Below are positions 32,324 to 41,386 of a DNA stretch of 64,000 bases, in pieces. Both the position numbers and the translations under genes were made by a program. The notes below the pieces were generated by a model, which did no database searches, had not been told where the DNA came from, and saw nothing but the letters and a program-made list of their open reading frames with translations. Position 1 is the stretch's first letter. Every line of letters starts with the position of its first letter. Source of the DNA: a virus; IMG/VR virus record IMGVR_UViG_3300020438_000029, positions 1 to 64,000 of that record; one strand, written 5' to 3'.

Positions 32324-33249
32324 TAAGTTTTGTCCTCAATATCTTTAATTATTTTTTTAATAATATCAGCAAGTTCTTTGTCATTAAAGTCCATTGTGCT
32401 ATCATTTTTTCTATTTGCTATATCTGCATCAACGCCTTGTTCACACAACCTAATTGGAAAATATTCAATTTTCGTATTTGGTTTTTGAAGTATCTGAAAA
32501 TGATCTTTATATGTAACATTTTCTGCAAATGTACTTCCTAATATTACTGTACCAGGTTTATTAAATGCTTTTGCCATATGTTGACCAACACTGTCACATC
32601 CAATAAAATAATCACATCCTTCAATAATGCCTGCCCATTGCCGCAGTCCTGTTTGTATTTTAAAGGTCGTATCATCTACTTCGTTGTTCTCTCCCATGTA
32701 GATTACATTATATTTCTTATGTAGTTCTTTTATAATTGTGTTATAATCTTTTACACTTAATGATCTGCTCATTGGATCAATCATTTCATTTGCAATAGGA
32801 GCTGGTGTGGCAGATCTGCCAAATGGTTGTATTACTATTGTCTTTAATTTATTTTGTTGTTTAGAAGCATTCTCTAATGCATCTAATGCATTTAATTCTT
32901 CTTGTTTATTTAAACAAATTTTAATATTTGGTAAATCGCTATGATCGTCAGTTTCGTTAATAATATGATCAAATGCTTCAGTTAGGTGTCTTGTTTGATT
33001 ATAGTAACCGTGATCTTGATAAGGTTCAGGCTGTATTAAAATATTAGGCTGAATAATATCTTTAAATACGCCTTTATGTTCAGGGGTAAAAGTTAAATCT
33101 ACAAGCTCAGGAATACCTACAAAAAAATCTAAACCGCTTCCGGATAGTATATAAAAGTTAGGGCCGTGTTTTTTGTGATACTTTAATAATGCTGGGATGG
33201 AGCATAGTACTCGACCTGCTCCTCCATTGATACTAAATACTTTTTTCAT
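32323..33249 (-). CDS. Glycosyltransferase family 9-like (heptosyltransferase-type)
   Basis: A 308-residue protein with a GT-B type layout. The N-terminal strand SINGGAGRVLCSIPALLKYHKKHG resembles the GxGDxLxxxPxxxxLK opening of heptosyltransferases. The C-terminal domain has a TIVIQPFGR nucleotide-side strand and CDYFIGCDSVGQHMAKAFNKPGTVILG, the D-S-x-x-x-H-x-A-x-A pattern of GT9. It ends with a KDxELADIIKKII helix. GT9 enzymes use ADP-heptose in LPS core synthesis, which fits the hldE-hldD-gmhB cassette elsewhere in this window. Its Shine-Dalgarno AGGAAG lies inside a 16-bp inverted repeat. Confidence 0.8.
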   Translation of the reverse strand: MKKVFSINGGAGRVLCSIPALLKYHKKHGPNFYILSGSGLDFFVGIPELVDLTFTPEHKGVFKDIIQPNILIQPEPYQDHGYYNQTRHLTEAFDHIINETDDHSDLPNIKICLNKQEELNALDALENASKQQNKLKTIVIQPFGRSATPAPIANEMIDPMSRSLSVKDYNTIIKELHKKYNVIYMGENNEVDDTTFKIQTGLRQWAGIIEGCDYFIGCDSVGQHMAKAFNKPGTVILGSTFAENVTYKDHFQILQKPNTKIEYFPIRLCEQGVDADIANRKNDSTMDFNDKELADIIKKIIKDIEDKT

Positions 33250-33255
33250 GAAAAT

Positions 33256-33314
33256 GCTTCCTAGCTAACAGTTAGTTATATAATTAATTATATGTTGTCT
33301 GTTAGCTAGGAAGC
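33256..33314 (-). promoter_or_regulatory. 16-bp perfect inverted repeat enclosing the GT9 Shine-Dalgarno
   Basis: Arms at 33256-33271 and 33299-33314 are perfectly complementary over 16 bp. The 27-nt loop contains a second palindrome, ATATAATTAATTATAT. On the minus-strand RNA the 3' arm carries AGGAAG, the only Shine-Dalgarno for the GT9 ATG at 33249. Only about four U residues follow, so it is a poor terminator and a good candidate translational switch. Confidence 0.85.
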
Positions 33315-33325
33315 TAAATGTGGCT

Positions 33326-33333
33326 AATTTATA
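33326..33333 (-). promoter_or_regulatory. Candidate late promoter TATAAATT
   Basis: The minus strand reads TATAAATT, 7 of 8 to the T4 consensus, overlapping the stop of the 233-residue gene. Transcription from it would include the whole inverted repeat upstream of GT9. Confidence 0.35.
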
Positions 33334-34030
33334 CGCCTAACACTGTTTTCATATGGGCGATCCAAGCTGTTTGATCTGCTTCGACAGTTTCCATATGTGC
33401 AAGGTAAGATGCTTTGTCTTCGTCTGGTAAAACAATTTCAGATAATGTATGTTCTTGATCAGTTCCTTCTAAGAACGTAATCGGTTCTGGAAATTCAACA
33501 ACATCCGGATCATCATTTACATCTGCTTTTACTCCAGCAATTACACGCTTCGTATCAGCTAATACTTCTTCATAAAATGCTAAATTTTCAGCATTAATTT
33601 CTGGAATTTCTAATAGCTCTCTTATTGGGGTATAAACTGGCTTTGGAAAAGTTTTTGCTATTTTTTTACGTGCTTCTAACGATCCGTTACGTGCAGCAGC
33701 TTCTAAATTAGCATCTGCGTCTGAATTGTCCGGTGTATAATCCGTTGCATCCTGTTCAGCTTTAATTTGTGCTCTAATTGCTTCTTCTTTTGCAACTGCA
33801 GCAGCATCACTCTCTTCTCGATCTGCTGCTAACAATGGTCCAATATCATCGTTATAATCGTCACTTCCCGGCACATAAAATTTAGAATTATGCCAATAGT
33901 TTCCAGCAACACATAGTTCATCATCTGATTCTAACCAAGTGTTATTGTCGTTATTAACTAATAAATTCTCTGATTCAGTAGCAATTACTACGGCAATGCC
34001 TATTTTATTTGTTTTTGTTCTAAAATACAT
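33329..34030 (-). CDS. Probable fibre-associated or fibre-assembly protein
   Basis: A 233-residue acidic protein starting MYFRTKTNKIG. It has an N-terminal beta region, a long Ala/Glu/Asp-rich helical middle (about residues 65-130) and a helical C-terminus. It lies 12 bp after the glycine/cysteine-rich adhesin gene, the position commonly taken by tail-fibre assembly chaperones or fibre caps. No catalytic motif is seen. The Shine-Dalgarno is AAGGAG. The chaperone idea is positional inference only. Confidence 0.65.
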   Translation of the reverse strand: MYFRTKTNKIGIAVVIATESENLLVNNDNNTWLESDDELCVAGNYWHNSKFYVPGSDDYNDDIGPLLAADREESDAAAVAKEEAIRAQIKAEQDATDYTPDNSDADANLEAAARNGSLEARKKIAKTFPKPVYTPIRELLEIPEINAENLAFYEEVLADTKRVIAGVKADVNDDPDVVEFPEPITFLEGTDQEHTLSEIVLPDEDKASYLAHMETVEADQTAWIAHMKTVLGV

Positions 34031-34042
34031 TAATGTTACTCC

Positions 34043-35554
34043 TTAGTATACTACTACAACAGCTCCGGATCCGCCAGTCGGGTAAAGTCTGTTACCGCCA
34101 CCGCCAGCGCCTGCTGCTTCTTTTGATGTTGCTCCAAAACCAAATTTAAAGTCTGCTACATTAGTTCCGTCTCTAGATTTCATTGTTGATAATGGAATAA
34201 TACTGTTACTTGACGGTCTATTAGAATCTATATCCTTAGAATAACCTAATGAATAATATAGAGCGCCACCGCCGCCTCCACCGTAAAGGTTTTCCATAGC
34301 AGCACATGCACCACATGCACCACTGCCGTAAATAAAGCTAAAGTGATCTTGGCCAAATCCAATATAACACACAGTTGTATCAGAAGTTCCTGAGGCACTG
34401 CCGCCTCCGCCTGCTGATGGTGTTAACAATGTTGCATCACTTACACCATTATATCCGTCGGCATGCGAACTACCTGCTTCTGAACCAATGCCTACCGGAC
34501 AGTTTGTTACTTGGAAAGTATCGTCGTTTGATGGATACATTTGTCCACCGGCTCCGCCGCCTGCTGACTTAGCAAAGTTAGTTACACCGGACGAGCTGCC
34601 GCCGCCGCCGCCGCTGACACACAAGTATACGCCGTTACACATTCTTTGGCAAATACACTGTGACCACGGCATGTTATAGTAACATCTTCCGCCGAACACG
34701 TTATGATATGTTACCATACATAGGCAGTTAAAATTACTCTCGCCGCCCCAGTAGAAGCAACAACCGCATTGATTACTGTTTATTCCCTGAGTTGGTTTTA
34801 AATATGCTCGTGTACAAGTGCAATTACATCTGCAGCCGCCGAATGTATAATCATAACCACGGGCTGTCCAATATGTTTGAGTACAGCCTTCACCAACGCT
34901 ACTAGATACCGTACCAGTGTCGGTATAATTAGATGTAAGTGATCCGTCAACTTCACTGTCTTCTCTAAAGTACGGAATAAACACGCCTGCGCCGCCAGTT
35001 CTATTAATATCACCGCCTGCTGCTGTTCCGCCTGCGTTAAAGTAACCATTAATACAATTTCTATAACCACAAACTGGAAGATCAAATCCTAAACTAACTT
35101 CATTATCGAGGGTGTTATCTCTTGCAGTTGAATTCGATGTACAATTCCATGATATTGTTGTATCTGTTGCGTTATTTGCTGTTACTGTAGTGCCTCCAAT
35201 TGATGCACTACTTGCTGACAACCCGCCTACAGAGCCAATGTTAATAGTCATTGACGAACCAGGTGCTACGCCATCAAATGTTTTTTCTGCATAGCCACCG
35301 CCGGCTCCTACAAGGTGCCCTACAAAGTTTAAACAGTATTCAGTTCCTGGAGTTGCTACTCCTGAACAACAAGCTGAGCTACTTTCAAAACAGAATTCTG
35401 TATTTCTATAGTTACTACCTGCACCAATAACAAAAACTTTAGCTTTGCTTACCCCTGCCGGGACTGACCATGATGATGTTCCTGGTGATGTAAAAACTTC
35501 GGCTCTTGTATAGCCTTGTTCAACACCACTACTTCCTGATATAAATCTTCCCAT
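34043..35554 (-). CDS. Glycine-rich, cysteine-rich adhesin candidate
   Basis: A 503-residue protein. It begins MGRFISGSSGVEQG and then has WSVPAGVSKAKVFVIGAG, a segment seen at the head of glycine-rich phage fibre-tip domains. Poly-Gly runs occur at SGGGGGSSSG, AGGGGSASG and YGGGGGGALYY, as in polyglycine-helix receptor-binding tips such as the phage S16 gp38 adhesin. I count 26 cysteines, 15 of them between about residues 220 and 315 (34610-34895), which is unusual for a protein assembled in the cytoplasm. No signal peptide is present. It is followed 12 bp later by the 233-residue gene. A receptor-binding role is inferred from architecture. Confidence 0.75.
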   Translation of the reverse strand: MGRFISGSSGVEQGYTRAEVFTSPGTSSWSVPAGVSKAKVFVIGAGSNYRNTEFCFESSSACCSGVATPGTEYCLNFVGHLVGAGGGYAEKTFDGVAPGSSMTINIGSVGGLSASSASIGGTTVTANNATDTTISWNCTSNSTARDNTLDNEVSLGFDLPVCGYRNCINGYFNAGGTAAGGDINRTGGAGVFIPYFREDSEVDGSLTSNYTDTGTVSSSVGEGCTQTYWTARGYDYTFGGCRCNCTCTRAYLKPTQGINSNQCGCCFYWGGESNFNCLCMVTYHNVFGGRCYYNMPWSQCICQRMCNGVYLCVSGGGGGSSSGVTNFAKSAGGGAGGQMYPSNDDTFQVTNCPVGIGSEAGSSHADGYNGVSDATLLTPSAGGGGSASGTSDTTVCYIGFGQDHFSFIYGSGACGACAAMENLYGGGGGGALYYSLGYSKDIDSNRPSSNSIIPLSTMKSRDGTNVADFKFGFGATSKEAAGAGGGGNRLYPTGGSGAVVVVY

Positions 35555-35566
35555 AATATTATTTCC

Positions 35567-35884
35567 TTACGCTGTTGAGGTTACTATGCCGTATGCAATT
35601 GCATTTACATCTACAGCACTCGATCTTACTACAATACGCTGATCTGCTCCTACTACAACACCGGTTCTTTCTATCACACCTTTTGGTGGTACACCAACAT
35701 CGTATTCAATGTATTCTGCGTTAGTTGGTACATCAGCATCTGCTATTGCTATTCTAGCAGTAACAGTACTGCCACTGCGGTTAACAATGTTAACTGTTGC
35801 TATAGCAAATGTGCTTGCCGGTGCTGTGTATAAAACTGTGTCAGCATTTGCTGATAAGTTCTGTGCTCCTAATTTTCCTGACAT
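35567..35884 (-). CDS. Small beta-sandwich virion protein
   Basis: A 105-residue protein made almost entirely of beta-type sequence (LYTAPASTFAIATVNIVNRSG, VPPKGVIERTGVVV, QRIVVRSSAVDVNAIAYGIV). The order of strands and the VPP-x-x turn are like those of the 109-residue protein at 46260-46589, so the two are probably distant paralogues. It sits between the 1815-residue fibre protein and the adhesin candidate with short spacers. It may form a collar or connector; function is unknown. Confidence 0.75.
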   Translation of the reverse strand: MSGKLGAQNLSANADTVLYTAPASTFAIATVNIVNRSGSTVTARIAIADADVPTNAEYIEYDVGVPPKGVIERTGVVVGADQRIVVRSSAVDVNAIAYGIVTSTA

Positions 35885-35897
35885 TTTTTAATCTCCA

Positions 35898-38800
35898 TTA
35901 TCTCTGTAAAAAGTAGTTTAGTGCTAACGGACTACCAGAAATACCACCGGTAAAATTCGCTCTGCTTGTTATATTTATCGTACCATCAGTTACGTGATTA
36001 ATAGTATTTAGTTGTATTTTCACATTACCTGCTTGTATACTGTTAACATTTAGATTACTGCCACCGCCACCAATTTGTGACTGGATGTAAGTTCTAATTG
36101 CTTTTTGTGTTGGCACAATGCTATCGCTATTTGCAGCAAATGTGCCGTCTGTGCTAAATTCGTTAATAGCAGTATTTGAGCTTCCTAGTGTAATAACACC
36201 AAGTTGCAATTCTTGTAGACCTGCTAAGTTAAACGCATCAGCATTAAGTGTTGATTTACCTGTTGACTGTTCAACACTAAACAGTTCACCAACTCTAAAG
36301 TTGCCGTCTTGGTCAGTACTTGTGTAGAACACTCTGCCGCCGCCGCCTTCTTTTGTTTCGTCAGCTGCATCAGGTGCTGTACTTGGAGTACCTGGATAGT
36401 TAGTATCTGTAAAGTTACCAGTGCCGATATCTAAGAAATCGTGTCCTGTTAAACGCACCTGTGAATAACGTATTCTTACTTCTGCTGCTACAGCATGTTC
36501 TGGTGCATCTGTAATTGTAACTTCTGGTGACACTTGAAGTGTAGCAGTATAAGGTCCTGTACCTAGTAAGTTTGTTACATTAACAAGTTTATAATAGTTA
36601 CTATCTCCTGCAAATGTTACGTTAGCACCTTCTTGTGGTATTTCTGTTAAACCTTCTAAGTTTACAAATTTACCATTTTGATAGATATCTCCATAACCGT
36701 CGCCAGTTACAAAACCATCTGCACTTTCCCAGTCAACGCCTCTGTTTTGGAAACTAGGTTGTGCAAGTGCGCCATCGCCTACTCTAACAGTCCATGTTGA
36801 GTCTACTGTATTACTTGGATCAGTTAGTGTTACTGTTGGTGGTGTTGCATATCCTGAACCTGGTTCAATAACCCTAATATTAGAAATTGCTCCACTTGCA
36901 GATGCTGCTCTTAGTATAGCTTGTGTAAAGTTTCCACTTGATGCGCCTACTGCATTTGCATCTTCACAACCGTATGCCCAAGTGCCAGTACCGTATCCGA
37001 CTGCTTGCCATAAGTTTTGTGATGGCATAACTTGTGCTGTCCAAACAATTCCGTCTGGTGATGTAGCTGCTTTTGTAGTTCCGCCGGTGTCTTTTGCAAC
37101 ACTTAGGAATGTTCCTTGACCGTACTTAACTGTACTCCAGTCTGCACTTGAACTCATAGTTGTTGCTGTCCAGTTAACACCGTCAAAACTAATAGCTGCT
37201 TCGTCTGTGCCAATTGCTGTTGCAACAAAACGTCCATTACCGTATGCAATTGCACTATATGTTCCTGCACCTAATGTTGGAAGTGCTCCTGCACTCCATG
37301 TTGTACCATCATTCAACGAGTAAGAAGTTACACCATTTGCTGCTATTGCTAACCATGTATTTGCTGCTGAGCTATACACTACATCTAAAAATGCATCGCT
37401 GCCAGCAACTGAACCGCCTACAGTATAGGTTGTACCGTCATATACGCCTGTTACTCTTGTAGTATTATCGATATGAACAATTACATCTTTAGCTATTTCT
37501 AATACATCTGCTGTATTTCCGCCAAGTCCATAACCTGCCCAAGATGCTCCGTCATCTGTTGAAAATGCAAAAACATTTCCTGAATGAGTTGCAGCAAAGT
37601 AGGCAGTTCCGCCTATTTTGCCGCCTTTAATCTTACCTAGGTTATTAGTGCTGATTCCTCCTCCTGCTGACCATGCTATTCCGTCTGTTGATGTATCAAC
37701 AACTGCGCTTCCAGCAGTTACCGTTGCAAAAACATTTCCGTTATATGCAATGTCATCAACTGCTCTTGAACTACTATAGTTTGTATTTCCTGTAATAGTT
37801 TGGGTTGGCGCAGCTACAACAACTCTAGGTTCAACACTGTATGTTGATACTGCGTTTGGAGCAACAATAGTTGTTCCAGGAATCAAATGATCCCAGCCGG
37901 CTGTACCAGTGCTTGGTTTTAATATTGTAGCAACTTTTGTTCCTGAATTGTATGTGTCAACATATCCATATTGTCCAGCACCGTTACCTGTCTTAATGAA
38001 TATCATCATTCCGACATATGCTGAAGATGGTGCAGTTTCTGAACCAGCTAATGTAATTTGTGAAGTAGTACCTGCCTGTGCAGTGTTAGCTGAAGCTCTG
38101 TAATCTTCGCCTTCTGTTAATAATCTAACTTCAAAAATTCCGTTATCTCTAATTTCATCACCTACTAATACTTGATCATATCCAATACCGCTAAACGTGT
38201 ATGTATTATTTTCTGTAGTGTAATTAGTACCTGCATTATTATATTCTAATGCTAATATTTCAGTAGCATCAGTATATACTCTGCCAATTTGTGCTTCGTA
38301 ATATCTGTTGTTTACTGTAGCAGTTACAGCAGTTTCTGTATCATCTACACCTTCTGCTACTGATCCAAATGCACCATATGAGTTGTTACCGTTGGTAGCA
38401 CGAATCTTGCCGCCGTTTTCTGCAAGGTAGCCAATGTGGTTGTAGTATGTAAACACACTAACAAGTTCTGATCTACCTAAGTTTGTAACCCAATATCCAA
38501 TGCCATCGCTTAATACTTGTGTAAAGTCGTTAGCAACAATTGAATCATTTCCACCGTCGTGTAGTGCTCCGTCAACTTTAAGACCAATACATGCTGTTCC
38601 TAAAGAAGTTACGTTTTGTATATAAGGAGATCTACTTGCAATCCAAACTCTAGTATCTGCTGGACCCCATCCTGCGTCTAAACTTACATATGCTCCTGCA
38701 CTTGGACGCTTAGTACCGTATGCATTATCACTGCCCAATGTGCCTGTTAAGCCTGTTACTGTACAGTTTCTAATACCTGATGCGTCTCTTACATAGAACA

Positions 38801-41345
38801 TATCTTCTTCTACTGATCCAAGTACAGCGTTTACATAGTATCTACCAGCTAATAATGCTTTATAGTTACCAGTATAAATCAAATCGTATTTTACTGCATC
38901 TAAATATCTGTTTACATCTCTTGAACACTTAGCAATATCGTATGTATATGAAGGATATGTTGCTGCAATATATGCGTGGACTTCTGCTACTAAGAATGCT
39001 CTGTTTGCTTCAATACATTCTACAGCAAAAGTATAATCAGTATGAGTTTGCGGAGTGTTTGTACCAGCAATAACTGGAACAGTTGAATCTCCTGTTGCAC
39101 CATTGATACCGTAATCAATGTAGTCATAAACTTGCTGCATTATGTTTGCTGCCGCCGCGCCTGCTACTGCTGCGCCTGAAGGTCTTGTTGTTACTTGTGT
39201 CTCTGCATTTCCAGATGTTTTTGTAACTGAACCGTTTGTTGCAATATCGCTCATAATAGCCTGTAGTCTTGATATTGCATCTAAGCTATATGATACATCA
39301 CCCGAAGGTGTAATAGCTCCCATCGGTGCAATTCTAGTTGAACGTAGCTCATCGCCTATAATTGCACATCTTTCTGGAACAATCATTGGAAGTACTTCTT
39401 TAAACTCGCCTGTTTTAACAAACAACGAAGTATTAGGTTTAAGTTCTACAGGAATATCTGTAGGCACTGTTGCATCAAGTGCTGCTGTAATTATGTTAAT
39501 TAATCTAGTTAGTGTGAGTTGATCGCTAGGTAATTCTACCAATGTTGCGTCAATTTGTTGTGTAATTGGACTACCAACACTGTTTAGTGTTTGATAATTT
39601 GCTGCTGGTGCTGCATTACTAATAACAGCATCGACCACTTCTTCCATGTAGTCTAACGTTGCTGATAATTGTTGGTATTCATCTTGTATACTAGCAATTA
39701 ATGCACCACTATCAAAATAAGTTAGTGTAGCAGCTCTAGTTCTTGCATTGCCACCGTGTCCTAAGTCCCAAATAAGTGCATCAACAATTTGACCAATGTC
39801 TCTTGCACATTTTACTTTATCATCTTGAGTAAATCCATCCCAAATACTTCCGCCAGCAGCATTAGCAATTTGCCAATCTACCCACTCAGTTGCTTCTGCA
39901 GCAATAAAACTTCTATTAAGTTCTAGTAATTTTTGTGCGCCAGTACTGTTATGTCCAATATCAATTCTTTCTAAACCATAACGTACAGTTTTGAAAGGTT
40001 TATCTAATGTATATCCATAATCAATACTATCTGTACCATTATCAGCAACATAAAATACATTGTTGATAATACCAAAATCGGCCCATTCTAAGTTTGAATC
40101 ATTAACTTTTAATACTTGACCATCTGTACCAAGTGGTAATCTTGCAGGACCTGCTCCGGAGTAATAAACAATATCTCCGTCAGTTGTTAATACTGTAGTT
40201 TCAGCACCACCTACCATTTGGTTCCAATAAGAACCTACTAAATCTTGGTCTGGTCTGTTTTGTGTAACTGTTTCATCTGCTGTGTGTTCTGCAACACAAA
40301 CATAACTTGAGTTATCATATCTAACCAGGTCGCCAGCATCATAGTATGTTGCATCTGTCCAATCACCGTTCCATTCTTGACCTTGGTTTAAGCGATTCCA
40401 ATATGTATCATTAGGTGGACGGTTGCCAGTACTATCAGCTGTACACAAGTATGTGTAACCACCAACGCGGACAACGTCTCCCGTTTTATACGCAACGGCA
40501 TTGTCATAATCTCCAATAAATTTAAAGCCTGTTGAAAACACGTCCCAATCTGTTTGTGCTGTAGTTGTAGGAGTTGTGCCAGTATGATTTTCTACAGCAA
40601 CATACTGATAGCCGCCATAGTTTACAATATCGCCTCTTTGGTAAGCAGTAGAGTTACTCCATGTATCTTCAAATTCTAAACCTTCTACAAATTGTACCCA
40701 GTAAGCTGCGTCGGTTACAAATGCTGTTGAATCTGAAGTGTGTCCTTGTAGGCACAACCACAGTCCGCCGCCGCGTTTAACAACGTCATTTAACTTATAT
40801 CGTGTATCAGTTGCCCAATTATTTTTATAATCAAAACCTGTATTTAAACTATCCCAATTAACAACGTTTGCTTCTAAGCCTAAGGCTAAAGTAGCTGCAC
40901 TAGTATGGCCAGTAATACAACGATAAAGTCCAGCGCCGTACTTAACTAAATCACCAACTTTGTAATAAGTGTCGATAGCCCAACTTGATTTCCAATCAAA
41001 GGATGGCTGAGCAAATGTATCCCATTTAGATTGATCACTTTCAAGTAGTGCTTGCGACATGTGCCCAGTAGTACAAATATATACAGTTGAACCATATTTT
41101 ACAAGGTCATTTAATTCATACTGTGTACTAGCTTGCCAGTCACTTCTCCATTTTTGACCATCTGTCATTAGTTCCCATTTATTAGTTCCTAAATCTAGGT
41201 TAAAGTCTGATAAAGAAGTATGTCCGGTAACACATAGATATGTTTTACCGTTTACTAAAACTACGTCATCGACATAGTAAGTTGTAGAAGTTACCCAATT
41301 GTTTTTCCAAACAAATCTAATTCTACCTAATTTAAACTCAGCCAT
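35898..41345 (-). CDS. Modular fibre/virion protein with CBM-like repeats and an Asp-box beta-propeller (1815 residues)
   Basis: N-terminal region (residues about 10-355): seven repeats of a W-x(4)-T-x-Y-x(3)-D-x-V-x(3)-G-x-x-Y-x-C-x(3)-H-S/T type that resemble small carbohydrate-binding (CBM5/12-like) modules. Middle: two KCxRDxxxxxDAxxxDLxxxGN modules, then beta-helix-like segments (MFYVRDASGIRNCTV). Residues about 1193-1460 hold an inserted propeller with Asp-box motifs STDGIAW, STDDGASW, LNDGTTW, SFDGVNW and SPDGIVW. The C-terminus (RLTGHDFLDIGTG to NYFLQR) is shared with the 1493-residue paralogue. It has a late promoter GCTAAATA and a Shine-Dalgarno TTGGAG. Host attachment or appendage function is inferred. 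Confidence 0.85.
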   Translation of the reverse strand: MAEFKLGRIRFVWKNNWVTSTTYYVDDVVLVNGKTYLCVTGHTSLSDFNLDLGTNKWELMTDGQKWRSDWQASTQYELNDLVKYGSTVYICTTGHMSQALLESDQSKWDTFAQPSFDWKSSWAIDTYYKVGDLVKYGAGLYRCITGHTSAATLALGLEANVVNWDSLNTGFDYKNNWATDTRYKLNDVVKRGGGLWLCLQGHTSDSTAFVTDAAYWVQFVEGLEFEDTWSNSTAYQRGDIVNYGGYQYVAVENHTGTTPTTTAQTDWDVFSTGFKFIGDYDNAVAYKTGDVVRVGGYTYLCTADSTGNRPPNDTYWNRLNQGQEWNGDWTDATYYDAGDLVRYDNSSYVCVAEHTADETVTQNRPDQDLVGSYWNQMVGGAETTVLTTDGDIVYYSGAGPARLPLGTDGQVLKVNDSNLEWADFGIINNVFYVADNGTDSIDYGYTLDKPFKTVRYGLERIDIGHNSTGAQKLLELNRSFIAAEATEWVDWQIANAAGGSIWDGFTQDDKVKCARDIGQIVDALIWDLGHGGNARTRAATLTYFDSGALIASIQDEYQQLSATLDYMEEVVDAVISNAAPAANYQTLNSVGSPITQQIDATLVELPSDQLTLTRLINIITAALDATVPTDIPVELKPNTSLFVKTGEFKEVLPMIVPERCAIIGDELRSTRIAPMGAITPSGDVSYSLDAISRLQAIMSDIATNGSVTKTSGNAETQVTTRPSGAAVAGAAAANIMQQVYDYIDYGINGATGDSTVPVIAGTNTPQTHTDYTFAVECIEANRAFLVAEVHAYIAATYPSYTYDIAKCSRDVNRYLDAVKYDLIYTGNYKALLAGRYYVNAVLGSVEEDMFYVRDASGIRNCTVTGLTGTLGSDNAYGTKRPSAGAYVSLDAGWGPADTRVWIASRSPYIQNVTSLGTACIGLKVDGALHDGGNDSIVANDFTQVLSDGIGYWVTNLGRSELVSVFTYYNHIGYLAENGGKIRATNGNNSYGAFGSVAEGVDDTETAVTATVNNRYYEAQIGRVYTDATEILALEYNNAGTNYTTENNTYTFSGIGYDQVLVGDEIRDNGIFEVRLLTEGEDYRASANTAQAGTTSQITLAGSETAPSSAYVGMMIFIKTGNGAGQYGYVDTYNSGTKVATILKPSTGTAGWDHLIPGTTIVAPNAVSTYSVEPRVVVAAPTQTITGNTNYSSSRAVDDIAYNGNVFATVTAGSAVVDTSTDGIAWSAGGGISTNNLGKIKGGKIGGTAYFAATHSGNVFAFSTDDGASWAGYGLGGNTADVLEIAKDVIVHIDNTTRVTGVYDGTTYTVGGSVAGSDAFLDVVYSSAANTWLAIAANGVTSYSLNDGTTWSAGALPTLGAGTYSAIAYGNGRFVATAIGTDEAAISFDGVNWTATTMSSSADWSTVKYGQGTFLSVAKDTGGTTKAATSPDGIVWTAQVMPSQNLWQAVGYGTGTWAYGCEDANAVGASSGNFTQAILRAASASGAISNIRVIEPGSGYATPPTVTLTDPSNTVDSTWTVRVGDGALAQPSFQNRGVDWESADGFVTGDGYGDIYQNGKFVNLEGLTEIPQEGANVTFAGDSNYYKLVNVTNLLGTGPYTATLQVSPEVTITDAPEHAVAAEVRIRYSQVRLTGHDFLDIGTGNFTDTNYPGTPSTAPDAADETKEGGGGRVFYTSTDQDGNFRVGELFSVEQSTGKSTLNADAFNLAGLQELQLGVITLGSSNTAINEFSTDGTFAANSDSIVPTQKAIRTYIQSQIGGGGSNLNVNSIQAGNVKIQLNTINHVTDGTINITSRANFTGGISGSPLALNYFLQR
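36285..36335 (-). repeat. 51-bp identical block shared with 41775-41825 (copy 1)
   Basis: These 51 bases in the 1815-residue gene are identical to 41775-41825 in the neighbouring 1493-residue gene. The flanks are also similar, but they diverge. Confidence 0.85.
36965..37765 (-). other. Inserted Asp-box beta-propeller domain
   Basis: About 270 residues carrying at least five S-x-D-x-G-x-x-W motifs at 45-60 residue spacing. The flanking sequences, an EPRVVV strand before and IEPGSGY after, are nearly adjacent in the 1493-residue paralogue, so this is a clean domain insertion. Confidence 0.75.
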
Positions 41346-41378
41346 TGCTTACTCCAAAATTTTGTGTCTTCTTATACA

Positions 41379-41386
41379 TATTTAGC
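41379..41386 (-). promoter_or_regulatory. Late promoter motif GCTAAATA
   Basis: The minus strand reads GCTAAATA 33 nt upstream of the ATG at 41345. It is the same octamer as at 11461 and 13142 on the plus strand. Confidence 0.6.

Noticed and set aside
33256-33314. Inverted repeat as the end of an insertion sequence or a simple terminator
   Set aside because: The loop is only 27 nt and there is no transposase or target duplication. As a terminator it lacks a proper U tract, and its 3' arm overlaps the Shine-Dalgarno.
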